Shown here: piece after piece, positions 1-5,174 of the stretch
Layout: the number at the start of each line of letters is the position of its first letter
Position numbering within the stretch: the stretch's first letter is position 1
Source of the DNA: a methanogenic archaeon
GTDB lineage: Archaea > Thermoplasmatota > Thermoplasmata > Methanomassiliicoccales > Methanomethylophilaceae
Reading direction: 5' to 3'
Length of the DNA: 8,503 nucleotides
Assembly: GCA_902787415.1 (NCBI GenBank)
Contig: CADAGG010000048.1
Location: 1 to 8,503, forward strand
Notes under the pieces: model-generated
Database searches by the model: none
The model's input: only the letters and a program-made list of their open reading frames with translations
What the model was told of the DNA's origin: nothing
Made by a program: the position numbers and the translations under genes

Positions 1-22
1 GATGTAAATGAGGATGTAAAAA

Positions 23-586
23 TCAGATGCGTACCCACGATCCGCTTTTGTCCGAACCTCTCCTCTCGATCAACTTCTTTGATACGAGTGACTTCATAAC
101 ACGTTCCACCGCACCATGAGAGATGGATAATCTTTCCGAAACACCCCTAATTGAATCAAATTCACCCTTTGATATGATATCCAGAATCAGGCGTTCTTTG
201 TCGGTCAAACCTTCAGGGATTTCATTTCCGCCGCCGGATGTTATCTCTTTCCCATTCATGTCCCTGGACACGATGCCTTTGGCCACGACAATGTTGGTGA
301 AGATCGCCAGGAAGTCCTGCGGCAGAGCTTCATACTCGGGAAGGGCAACACCCTGTTCCTTATAGGGGAGGCTCATCTTCTCGAATCCGCGGCCGAAGGC
401 CTCGGACATACCTGCGGTGCGGTCCAGAAGTGTTGTGGTCAGGTATACTGAACAAATGTACCCCCGACGAATAATGTATCGGACACGTTCAAGATAATCA
501 GTATACTCGGTCCCCGTGAAGTGACTTTTCGGGGACCCGTGCAGATTTGAAATTGTTCCCGAAAATCGATCATGAGTGCCTAACAA
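23..586 (-). pseudogene. C-terminal remnant of an AlbA_2/schlafen-type transcriptional regulator with a winged helix
   Basis: The 187-residue frame is not full length for any family I recognise. Residues 54-100 resemble the end of the AlbA_2 (schlafen-like, ATP-binding) regulator core: a stretch ending GRGFEKM (65-71), then a G-x-x-x-P-E-Y segment and a beta-strand-like DFLAIFT, matching the family pattern of a GxGI-x-R/K-M turn followed by 'GLPEPEF'. Residues 127-183 form a winged helix-turn-helix (LTDKERLILDII, then SIRGVSERLSISHGAVERVMKSL). The N-terminal AlbA_2 part, normally well over 150 residues, is missing: residues 1-50 look non-homologous and the DNA upstream is AT-rich and non-coding. 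The nominal start is TTG at 586 with no convincing ribosome binding site. The reading frame is visibly less GC-rich than its neighbours. I infer a decayed or truncated regulator of the kind common in archaeal accessory DNA. A short, still expressed DNA-binding protein is possible. Confidence 0.5.
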
Positions 587-913
587 CCTAACTACCTAAG
601 AAAAATCGGTTAAAGATCAATCAGTCGGTGTACCTTTGTTCGGTTTTAATCATTGAAAAATCAATAACTTTTTGCGATTTTTGGGTGATTTTGAAAGTTA
701 CAAGAATTTGAGTAGGTTTCCAAAGAACAAACCAACTTTCCGATTCACGATTCAGGACCCGGCCCAGAAGTTATCAATAAAGGATATTTGTAAACTCGAA
801 CCTATTTTTGATTATTAATTATATTACCAATTATTAATAATAACAAAATAAGTAGTAGAAGTCTCGAAAAAGTTATTGATTTCGAAAAATCGACTGCTGG
901 CCAATGTGAGTGG
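587..913. other. AT-rich non-coding interval between the regulator remnant and tRNA-Arg
   Basis: About 330 bp with no reading frame of note and much lower GC than the rest of the window. It holds a perfect 16-nt inverted repeat (listed separately), many A/T runs, and a cluster of ATTA-rich sequence around 810-845. The T-rich runs at about 867-871 and 885-889, read on the minus strand, lie just beyond the 3' end of tRNA-Arg and could terminate that transcript. A weak TATA-like sequence near 608-615 could serve the regulator remnant, but I cannot support it firmly. Confidence 0.6.
658..882. repeat. Perfect 16-nt inverted repeat, arms 658-673 and 867-882
   Basis: The left arm reads AAATCAATAACTTTTT on the plus strand (658-673). 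The right arm (867-882) is its exact reverse complement. The two arms enclose 193 bp of AT-rich non-coding DNA, giving a 225-bp unit. Each arm is flanked by further GATTTTT/AAAAATC words that could form small local hairpins. I see no clear target-site duplication outside the arms. Terminal repeats of a small non-autonomous element, paired operator sites, or outward T-tract terminators are all possible. The match itself is certain; its role is not. Confidence 0.7.
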
Positions 914-987
914 CGGACCCGCCGGGATTCGAACCCGGGTCTGGGGCTCCGGAGGCCTCTATGCTATCCAAGCTATACTACGGGACC
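914..987 (-). tRNA. tRNA-Arg (anticodon CCG)
   Basis: Read on the minus strand this is a 74-nt class I tRNA. The T-arm is perfect (CCGGG, loop TTCGAAT, CCCGG), and U8, A14, G15/C48, G18G19 and the 4-nt variable loop are all in place. The 7-nt anticodon loop CTCCGGA gives U33 and anticodon CCG (950-952), which reads the arginine codon CGG. The discriminator base is G and no CCA is encoded. Three stem positions do not pair: U3-U70 in the acceptor, A12-C23 in the D stem and A28-C42 in the anticodon stem. The D stem also has two G-U pairs. The conserved loops argue for a real gene, but the mismatches leave open partial decay, editing or sequence error. The only TATA-like sequence upstream (around 1008-1015) is poor, so it may rely on transcription from the ribosomal operon above it. 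Confidence 0.85.
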
Positions 988-994
988 GTGTGTT

Positions 995-1001
995 AAAAAA
1001 A
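995..1001 (-). terminator. T7 tract, probable archaeal terminator of the rpoE-rps27ae operon
   Basis: On the minus strand, seven consecutive Ts follow the rps27ae stop codon by about 95 nt, and archaeal RNA polymerase terminates at such T tracts. A 7-bp GC hairpin at 1031-1050 lies in the same trailer. The tract ends only 8 nt before the 5' end of tRNA-Arg, so it either separates the tRNA from the operon or is read through. Confidence 0.5.
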
Positions 1002-1030
1002 GGGTAAAAGTTAGAGGATCAGGAAAGGTG

Positions 1031-1050
1031 GCCGGGGTGCCAGCCCCGGC
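1031..1050. other. GC-rich hairpin downstream of rps27ae
   Basis: GCCGGGG (1031-1037) pairs perfectly with CCCCGGC (1044-1050) across a 6-nt loop. It lies in the 3' trailer of the minus-strand operon, about 45 nt after the rps27ae stop and 30 nt before the T7 tract. It may stabilise the messenger 3' end. It is not immediately followed by Ts, so it is not a bacterial-style intrinsic terminator. Confidence 0.45.
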
Positions 1051-1095
1051 ATATGGCCCCAAACTGAGAGGGAAAGGAGCCTTGGAGATTTTCCT

Positions 1096-1284
1096 TCACT
1101 CTTTGTTGTTGAACTCGGTGTAACCGCAGCGTCCGCAGGAGGTACGGTCCTTGTGGACTGCCATGAAGGTTCCGGGTCCGCACTTGGGGCAGACGGGCTT
1201 GGTCCTGGTGACGGAGTCGCCCTCGACCTTGTATGCGTCTTTCTTCTGGATGGGTTTCTTCTCTGCTGCTTTCTTTGCTGCCAT
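1096..1284 (-). CDS. rps27ae: Small-subunit ribosomal protein S27ae (zinc ribbon)
   Basis: This 62-residue basic protein is a component of the archaeal 30S subunit, homologous to the ribosomal half of the eukaryotic ubiquitin-S27a fusion. A lysine/alanine-rich N-terminal tail leads into a C4 zinc ribbon with Cys32, Cys35, Cys50 and Cys53 (CPKC and CGRC). The intervening segment FMAVHKDR and the ending CGYTEF are typical of the family, and the length is normal. I chose the ATG at 1284 rather than an in-frame GTG at 1293, because a GGAG ribosome binding site sits about 8 nt before the ATG and would overlap the GTG. It is the last gene of the operon, 5 nt after the stop of rps24e, and ends with TGA. 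Confidence 0.95.
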   Translation of the reverse strand: MAAKKAAEKKPIQKKDAYKVEGDSVTRTKPVCPKCGPGTFMAVHKDRTSCGRCGYTEFNNKE

Positions 1285-1289
1285 CAGAC

Positions 1290-1601
1290 TCACTCCTGTG
1301 CTTCCTCTTCGGCGGGCTTGTCGCTGTAGCCGTTCCTCTTGAGAAGGTACTCGTTCTCGTACTTCTTGGCGAGGTCCTCGGACTTGTAGATCTTCGCGTA
1401 GCCGTTGGTCTTTCCGACACCGTAGACGGACTTGAGGTCATCGACGATGACGAGGTTCCTCTTGGTGTTGAACTGCTTTGCGAGCTCCTCTGCGACTGCG
1501 TTCCTGCCGGGGGTTGCCTCCCTGGCGTGATCGATTACGAAGCAGACTTCGGTCCTCTCCTGAAGGACGTTGTCTTTCTGTTCTTTAATCTCCATTTTCA
1601 T
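1290..1601 (-). CDS. rps24e: Small-subunit ribosomal protein S24e
   Basis: This 103-residue protein belongs to the archaeal/eukaryotic S24e family, a structural protein of the 30S subunit. The N-terminal [16 protein letters not shown] is followed by the characteristic [20 protein letters not shown] segment (about residues 25-44) and the [21 protein letters not shown] core (about 53-73). The C-terminus is an acidic tail. A longer upstream extension of the frame lies inside the previous gene and is rejected. The ATG at 1601 has a GGAGG sequence about 8 nt upstream and overlaps the stop of the dephospho-CoA kinase gene in an ATGA arrangement, which points to translational coupling. A second in-frame ATG two codons on is possible. 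Confidence 0.95.
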   Translation of the reverse strand: MKMEIKEQKDNVLQERTEVCFVIDHAREATPGRNAVAEELAKQFNTKRNLVIVDDLKSVYGVGKTNGYAKIYKSEDLAKKYENEYLLKRNGYSDKPAEEEAQE

Positions 1602-2104
1602 TTTGACTCCTCCATCATATCGTACAGCTGTGCGATACGTGTTCTTGTGGGGCCGTCCGTGTCGACGGCTTTCATCCCTCTCCCGGGCCAGCCGTAGATG
1701 ACCACCGAGTTCTCGGGGGCGTAAAGGACACACGGCAGCAGTGCCAGGTCCTCCTCCCCTTCGACCCTGATGATCCCTGCGGACCGTCCGGCCAAAGCGT
1801 TTTTGACGGCGTCCACCAGCTCGGAGGTTATCTCCCCGGGCGGATTGGACACCACCGTCTCCGCCAGCCCCCCGTTCTTCACGAGGTCGGCGAATCCGGT
1901 GACTTCGTGCCTCTCCGTGAATCCGTCGTAGACGGACAGGAGGGGAACGATGCCGTTCCTCCTCATCGTCAGCGAGACCACGTCGCCGACGGCGATTATG
2001 AGATGTTTAGCGTTTATTTCAGGAAGGTCCTCTTCGCTGATGTCGTACCCGACCGGCTCCTGGAAGACATCCCTCTTCTCCGGGGGAAGCCTCCTTCCGG
2101 CCAT
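1598..2104 (-). CDS. GTP-dependent dephospho-CoA kinase (DUF359 family)
   Basis: This 168-residue protein belongs to the archaeal DUF359 family, shown in Thermococcus kodakarensis to be the GTP-dependent dephospho-CoA kinase that makes the last step of coenzyme A synthesis. It is unrelated to bacterial CoaE. Family motifs are in the expected order: VGDVVS (39-44), the YDGFTER segment with its conserved Asp and Arg (59-65), NPPGEI (87-92), EGEEDLALLP (115-124) and YGWPGRG (137-143). Length is normal for the family, and the protein should be cytoplasmic. It starts with ATG 5 nt after the spt4 stop and overlaps rps24e by 4 nt. Its position between spt4 and rps24e is the conserved archaeal gene order, which supports the call independently. 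Confidence 0.93.
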   Translation of the reverse strand: MAGRRLPPEKRDVFQEPVGYDISEEDLPEINAKHLIIAVGDVVSLTMRRNGIVPLLSVYDGFTERHEVTGFADLVKNGGLAETVVSNPPGEITSELVDAVKNALAGRSAGIIRVEGEEDLALLPCVLYAPENSVVIYGWPGRGMKAVDTDGPTRTRIAQLYDMMEESK

Positions 2105-2109
2105 GGCGA

Positions 2110-2307
2110 TCAGCGGACCTTCAGGGCATACGTGCCGTTGGCGGTGATGCCCATCTTCTTGGCGATGTCGGACTTCTCGAAGTCAGCGATGGCGACCATG
2201 CCCTGCCAGTCCTTGGTGGTCTCTCCGCCGCAGCGGGGGCACACGGTCTGCTCGGTGATGAAGTTGCAGGATTTGCATGCCATGTAGACGGTCCTTGCAG
2301 CTGCCAT
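2110..2307 (-). CDS. spt4: Transcription elongation factor Spt4 (RNA polymerase subunit E'')
   Basis: This 65-residue zinc-ribbon protein pairs with Spt5 (NusG-like) to form the archaeal Spt4/5 processivity clamp on RNA polymerase. The zinc ligands are Cys11, Cys14, Cys23 and Cys26 (CKSC and CPRC). They are followed by WQGMVAIADFEKSDIAKKMG and a C-terminal YALKVR strand, both typical of archaeal Spt4. A longer frame beginning at 2355 lies inside rpoE and is rejected. The ATG at 2307 shares one base with the rpoE TGA stop (TGATG), and the end of rpoE supplies a GGAG ribosome binding site. The gene is therefore coupled to rpoE. Confidence 0.95.
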   Translation of the reverse strand: MAAARTVYMACKSCNFITEQTVCPRCGGETTKDWQGMVAIADFEKSDIAKKMGITANGTYALKVR

Positions 2308-2876
2308 CACTCCTCGCCTCCTTTCTCGCCCTTCCTTGCGTCCTCCTCGAGCCACTGGAGTTTTCCCAGTCCGGGCTGGCGCATGGTGAGTCCGATCTTG
2401 CTGTCCTGAGGTGTCTTGTCGTCGAAGGTCAGGCTGACGATCCTCGCCTTGACCCTGTCCCCGACTGCCAGGAACCTTCCGCTCTCCTTTCCGACGAGCC
2501 TCTGGTTGACCTGGTCGATGTCCACACGGTCATCCATGACCTGGCTGACGTGGAGCAGACCGTCGAGGGGGCCGAACCTGACGAACGCGCCGTACTCGCG
2601 GATCTCAATGACGATGCCTTCGACAACCTCTCCGTCCTTGGGGATGTAGGCGAGCCTTCTGTACTTGACGGTCTGGTGCACCGCACCGTCGCCGTGTACG
2701 ATAAGTCCCAATCCTTCTGCCCTGACATTGTCTACGAGGATGGTGAGACTGCGGTCCTGTTCCATTTTCCCTTCGAACTGTTCGTGGGACACCTCGCCTA
2801 CGATGGCGTCGATGTCCTGTCCGAGTTTGGAGGGAGGGATGCGAATCTTACCCTCGGCTTCAGTTATCATGTACAT
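2307..2876 (-). CDS. rpoE: DNA-directed RNA polymerase subunit E' (Rpo7)
   Basis: This 189-residue protein is the archaeal Rpb7 homologue, which with Rpo4 (subunit F) forms the RNA polymerase stalk that binds nascent RNA and aids promoter opening. The N-terminal domain begins MYMITEAEGKIRIPPS and contains the conserved G-D-G turn (HGDGAVHQTVKY). The S1/OB domain covers roughly residues 80-170 and shows GIVIEIREYGAFVRFGPLDG followed by LLHVSQVMDD, with the IGLTMRQPGLGK ending typical of the family. The last residues are a charged tail. It is the first gene of the operon, with a TATA box about 40 nt before the ATG and no strong ribosome binding site in the short leader. Confidence 0.96.
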   Translation of the reverse strand: MYMITEAEGKIRIPPSKLGQDIDAIVGEVSHEQFEGKMEQDRSLTILVDNVRAEGLGLIVHGDGAVHQTVKYRRLAYIPKDGEVVEGIVIEIREYGAFVRFGPLDGLLHVSQVMDDRVDIDQVNQRLVGKESGRFLAVGDRVKARIVSLTFDDKTPQDSKIGLTMRQPGLGKLQWLEEDARKGEKGGEE

Positions 2877-2913
2877 TGAGGTACCTCTTGGATGGTCGCA
2901 TTAGTCCTATCTC

Positions 2914-2921
2914 ATATAAAA
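2914..2921 (-). promoter_or_regulatory. TATA box of the rpoE operon
   Basis: On the minus strand the sequence TTTATATG is embedded in a T-rich run, about 40 nt upstream of the rpoE ATG. At the usual archaeal distance of about 26 nt, transcription would start near 2890-2892, leaving a leader of roughly 15 nt. I see no second promoter inside the operon. Confidence 0.6.
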
Positions 2922-3137
2922 ACCATAGGCCCTCTTTATAGGGTAAATATAGTAGGAATCGAACGTATGCGCGGGCGGGACGGGGCATTCCGGAGGATCC
3001 TTCCCCGTCGCCGGAGGCCGTTGGCATCCTACCGGAGAGGATAACAGCCCTGCGGAAAAGTTACCAAACGGGATGTCTGGCACATACGATATCGCCTTCT
3101 TCCGTGTCCGCGGCATCGTGCGCGCGGACGGGCGAAC

Positions 3138-3145
3138 ATATATTA
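3138..3145 (+). promoter_or_regulatory. TATA box of the deoxyhypusine synthase operon
   Basis: ATATATTA at this position is the only strong AT word in a GC-rich stretch. It lies about 38 nt before the ATG at 3180, which places the transcription start near 3168 with a leader of about 12 nt. No good ribosome binding site is visible in that leader. Confidence 0.6.
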
Positions 3146-3179
3146 ACGCGGTGGCCCTGGTGGACGGCAGTGAAATAAC

Positions 3180-4154
3180 ATGGCAGTCAAAGAAGACCCC
3201 AAGAGCAAATCCCTGAAGAAGATCCCCGTGAAGGACATCAAAGCGACCAAAGGCATGACCGTGGACGACATGCTGGTACAGATGGGCAAGGCGGGAGGAT
3301 TCACCGCCCAGAAGCTCGCAGACGCCACCGACATCGTGGAGAAGATGGTGAAGAAGGAGGGCGTCCTCAAGATCCTCTCCTTCCCCGCCTGCATCATGGC
3401 CACCGGAACCCGCGGAGTCATCGTCGACATGGTCAAGAACCACATGGTTGACGTCATCATCACCACCTGCGGATGCCTCGACCACGACCTCTCCAGGCTC
3501 TTCGCCGCCTACTACAAGGGCGACTTCATGATGGACGACAAGATGCTCAGGGAGCACGACGTCTCCAGGCTCGGCAACGTCCTGGTCCCCGACGACTGCT
3601 ACGGACTCGTCCTGGAGGACAACCTCCTCCCCATGTTCGACGAGATCTTCGCCGAGACCCAGTCCATGTCCACCCACGAGATCATCGACAAGGTCGGAGA
3701 GAAGCTCGCCGACGTCAAGGGACACGAGGACTCCCTCCTCTACTGGGCCCATGTGAACAAGGTGCCCATCGTCGTCCCCGGAATCACCGACGGTTCCTTC
3801 GGATGCCAGCTCTGGATGTACTACCAGACCCACAGGAAGCTCAGGATCGACCTCTTCGCCGACGAGCAGATGCTCAGCGAGATGACCAACGACGCCAAGT
3901 ACACCGGCGCCGTCATCATCGGAGGAGGCATCTCCAAGCACCACGTCATCTGGTGGAACCAGTTCCGCGGAGGACTCGACTACTGCATCTACCTGACCAC
4001 CGCCATGGAGTACGACGGATCCCTCTCCGGAGCACAGATCCGCGAGGCGGTCTCCTGGGGAAAGGTCAAGAGCAACGCCAAGAAGATGACCGTCGAGGGA
4101 GATGCCACCATCACCCTCCCGCTCATCTACGCGGGCGTACTCAACAGGCTCTGA
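3180..4154 (+). CDS. dys: Deoxyhypusine synthase
   Basis: This 324-residue enzyme should transfer the aminobutyl group of spermidine, in an NAD-dependent reaction, to a lysine of translation factor aIF5A. That is the first step of hypusine formation in the cytoplasm. The C-terminal catalytic block is well preserved: GITDGS (201-206), GGGISKHH (248-255) with Lys253 in the place of the catalytic lysine, DYCIYLTTAMEYDGSLSGA (267-285), then AVSWGKVK and GDATITLPL. The N-terminal NAD-binding half is less typical: SFPACIMATGTRG (67-79) and TTCGCLDHDLSR (95-106), with several cysteines where many relatives have glycine or alanine. That fits a separate archaeal subgroup. Length is normal. It heads a three-gene plus-strand operon and is followed after one base by the next start codon. 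A related activity such as homospermidine synthesis cannot be excluded from sequence alone. Confidence 0.9.
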   Translation: MAVKEDPKSKSLKKIPVKDIKATKGMTVDDMLVQMGKAGGFTAQKLADATDIVEKMVKKEGVLKILSFPACIMATGTRGVIVDMVKNHMVDVIITTCGCLDHDLSRLFAAYYKGDFMMDDKMLREHDVSRLGNVLVPDDCYGLVLEDNLLPMFDEIFAETQSMSTHEIIDKVGEKLADVKGHEDSLLYWAHVNKVPIVVPGITDGSFGCQLWMYYQTHRKLRIDLFADEQMLSEMTNDAKYTGAVIIGGGISKHHVIWWNQFRGGLDYCIYLTTAMEYDGSLSGAQIREAVSWGKVKSNAKKMTVEGDATITLPLIYAGVLNRL

Positions 4155-4155
4155 T

Positions 4156-5154
4156 ATGACCAGGAAGGTCCTCGTCATCAACGGCGACAACTACGGCCGC
4201 ACCGTCATAGGGGCCGCCGAGAAGGTCCTCAGGTCGGTGGCCCCCGACCTGGAGATCGTCCACGGCAAGATGGGCGCCGAGGCGTACGAGAGCACCGGCT
4301 ATGCCATGCCTCCGGCCACCATGGACCTCATCACCGAATGCGACGCCATGCTGGTCGGCCCGCTGGACATGAAGGGTGTCCCCGAGCGCGACCCCCTGGC
4401 CGCCATACAGAAGCAGATGGGGCTCTACCTCCAGTACAGGGAGTACTTCCCCCTCTGCGACTACCTGGGAAAGGGTTCGGTGGACGTGGTCGTCCTGAGC
4501 CCCGCCCCCGACAGCACCATGGTGGTGCACGAGACCGAAAGCATCGACGGCATCTCCTCCGAGGAGTACACCGACTCCGACCGCCTGAGGGAGATGCTCT
4601 CCGAGACCCTGAAGATCTGCGAGCTGAAGGACGGGCGCAAGATCAGCGCCGTCGCGGACGGCATCCTGTTCAAGAGCAGGGAAAGCCGTGTCGACGAAGT
4701 GCTGGGACAGTTCTTCGCCGACACCGAGTTCAGGGTCAAAAGGACCTCCACAGGAGAGATGCTGTACACCATGGTCCAGCACGGTGCCGAACCGGCCATC
4801 CTCCTCTGCGACATACCCTCCGCGGCCTGCATCCAGGGCCTGGCGGCCGGCATCGTCGGGGGCAGCGGGCTGATGCCCTGCGGATACCTGGGCAGGGACC
4901 TGAAGCTGTTCACGGTCGCACCCATCTACCATACCGAGGCCGTCGGCAGGGAGCTGAACCCCACCTCGGCCATCCTCTCCGCGGCCTGCATGCTGCTCAC
5001 CTTCGGCATGGACCGCGAGTACCAGCTGATCCGCTCGGCCGTGTGCGAGATGTACCGGTCGGGGCGCACCACGCCTGACGTGGGAGGCCACCTCAGCGCG
5101 GACAAGTTCGCGCAGGGAGTCAATGAGATTATCCACATGAACATGCATTCATGA
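4156..5154 (+). CDS. Isocitrate/isopropylmalate dehydrogenase-family protein lacking most catalytic residues
   Basis: The 332-residue protein has the overall layout of beta-decarboxylating dehydrogenases: N-terminal VLVINGDNYG in place of 'IPGDGIG', a 'DAMLVGPLD' strand (63-71), ELNPTSAILSAACMLL near the C-terminus (266-281) and TTPDVGG (305-311). Aligned by eye to isopropylmalate dehydrogenase, one substrate arginine is kept (Arg95), but the REL...GxY motif is absent (VVLSPAPDST, 112-121). The catalytic lysine of 'DKANVL' appears as Ala167, the partner-subunit metal aspartate region reads RTSTGEM, and only the first aspartate of 'GDILSD' remains (Asp219, then Ala223). The adenosine-binding 'HGSAPDIAG' loop is shortened to about IYHTEAVG. 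I infer a non-dehydrogenase or pseudoenzyme; its real role is unknown. Start: the ATG at 4156, one base after the dys stop, rather than the longer frame inside dys. It ends overlapping an alternative ATG of the methyltransferase gene. Confidence 0.75.
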   Translation: MTRKVLVINGDNYGRTVIGAAEKVLRSVAPDLEIVHGKMGAEAYESTGYAMPPATMDLITECDAMLVGPLDMKGVPERDPLAAIQKQMGLYLQYREYFPLCDYLGKGSVDVVVLSPAPDSTMVVHETESIDGISSEEYTDSDRLREMLSETLKICELKDGRKISAVADGILFKSRESRVDEVLGQFFADTEFRVKRTSTGEMLYTMVQHGAEPAILLCDIPSAACIQGLAAGIVGGSGLMPCGYLGRDLKLFTVAPIYHTEAVGRELNPTSAILSAACMLLTFGMDREYQLIRSAVCEMYRSGRTTPDVGGHLSADKFAQGVNEIIHMNMHS

Positions 5155-5160
5155 TCACAC

Positions 5161-5166
5161 AAGGAG
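5161..5166 (+). promoter_or_regulatory. Ribosome binding site that decides the methyltransferase start
   Basis: AAGGAG lies 8 nt before the ATG at 5175. An earlier in-frame ATG at 5151 overlaps the previous stop codon but has no such site and would put this sequence inside the coding region. The site therefore favours 5175. Confidence 0.7.
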
Positions 5167-5174
5167 ACGGACAC

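Larger units (their letters stand above)
2877..3179. other. Divergent intergenic region between the rpoE operon and the deoxyhypusine synthase operon
   Basis: About 300 bp holds the outward promoters of both operons at its ends. A second TATA-like sequence on the plus strand (about 2934-2941) lies roughly 29 nt before an ATG at 2967. That ATG opens a 25-codon arginine-rich frame ending at about 3044. The central part (2965-3130) is GC-rich, with repeated CGGAG words. I see no convincing gene or RNA family in it. An untranslated RNA or a leaderless small protein is possible but unsupported. Confidence 0.4.

Noticed and set aside
755..913. Possible tRNA-derived attachment site for an integrated element
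   Set aside because: I looked for a second copy of the tRNA-Arg 3' end in 1-900. The best match (near 755-762) shares only 7 bases, too little to call an att site.
2907..4190. Long minus-strand open frame (427 codons) opposite dys
   Set aside because: Its composition is the mirror of the dys codons (Val/Gly/Asp/His-rich runs), and the plus strand encodes a clear enzyme with conserved motifs. It is a shadow caused by high third-position GC.
4141..5148. Minus-strand open frame (335 codons) opposite the dehydrogenase-like gene
   Set aside because: Low-complexity antisense composition with no recognisable domain; the plus strand has the dehydrogenase-family layout and sits properly in the operon.
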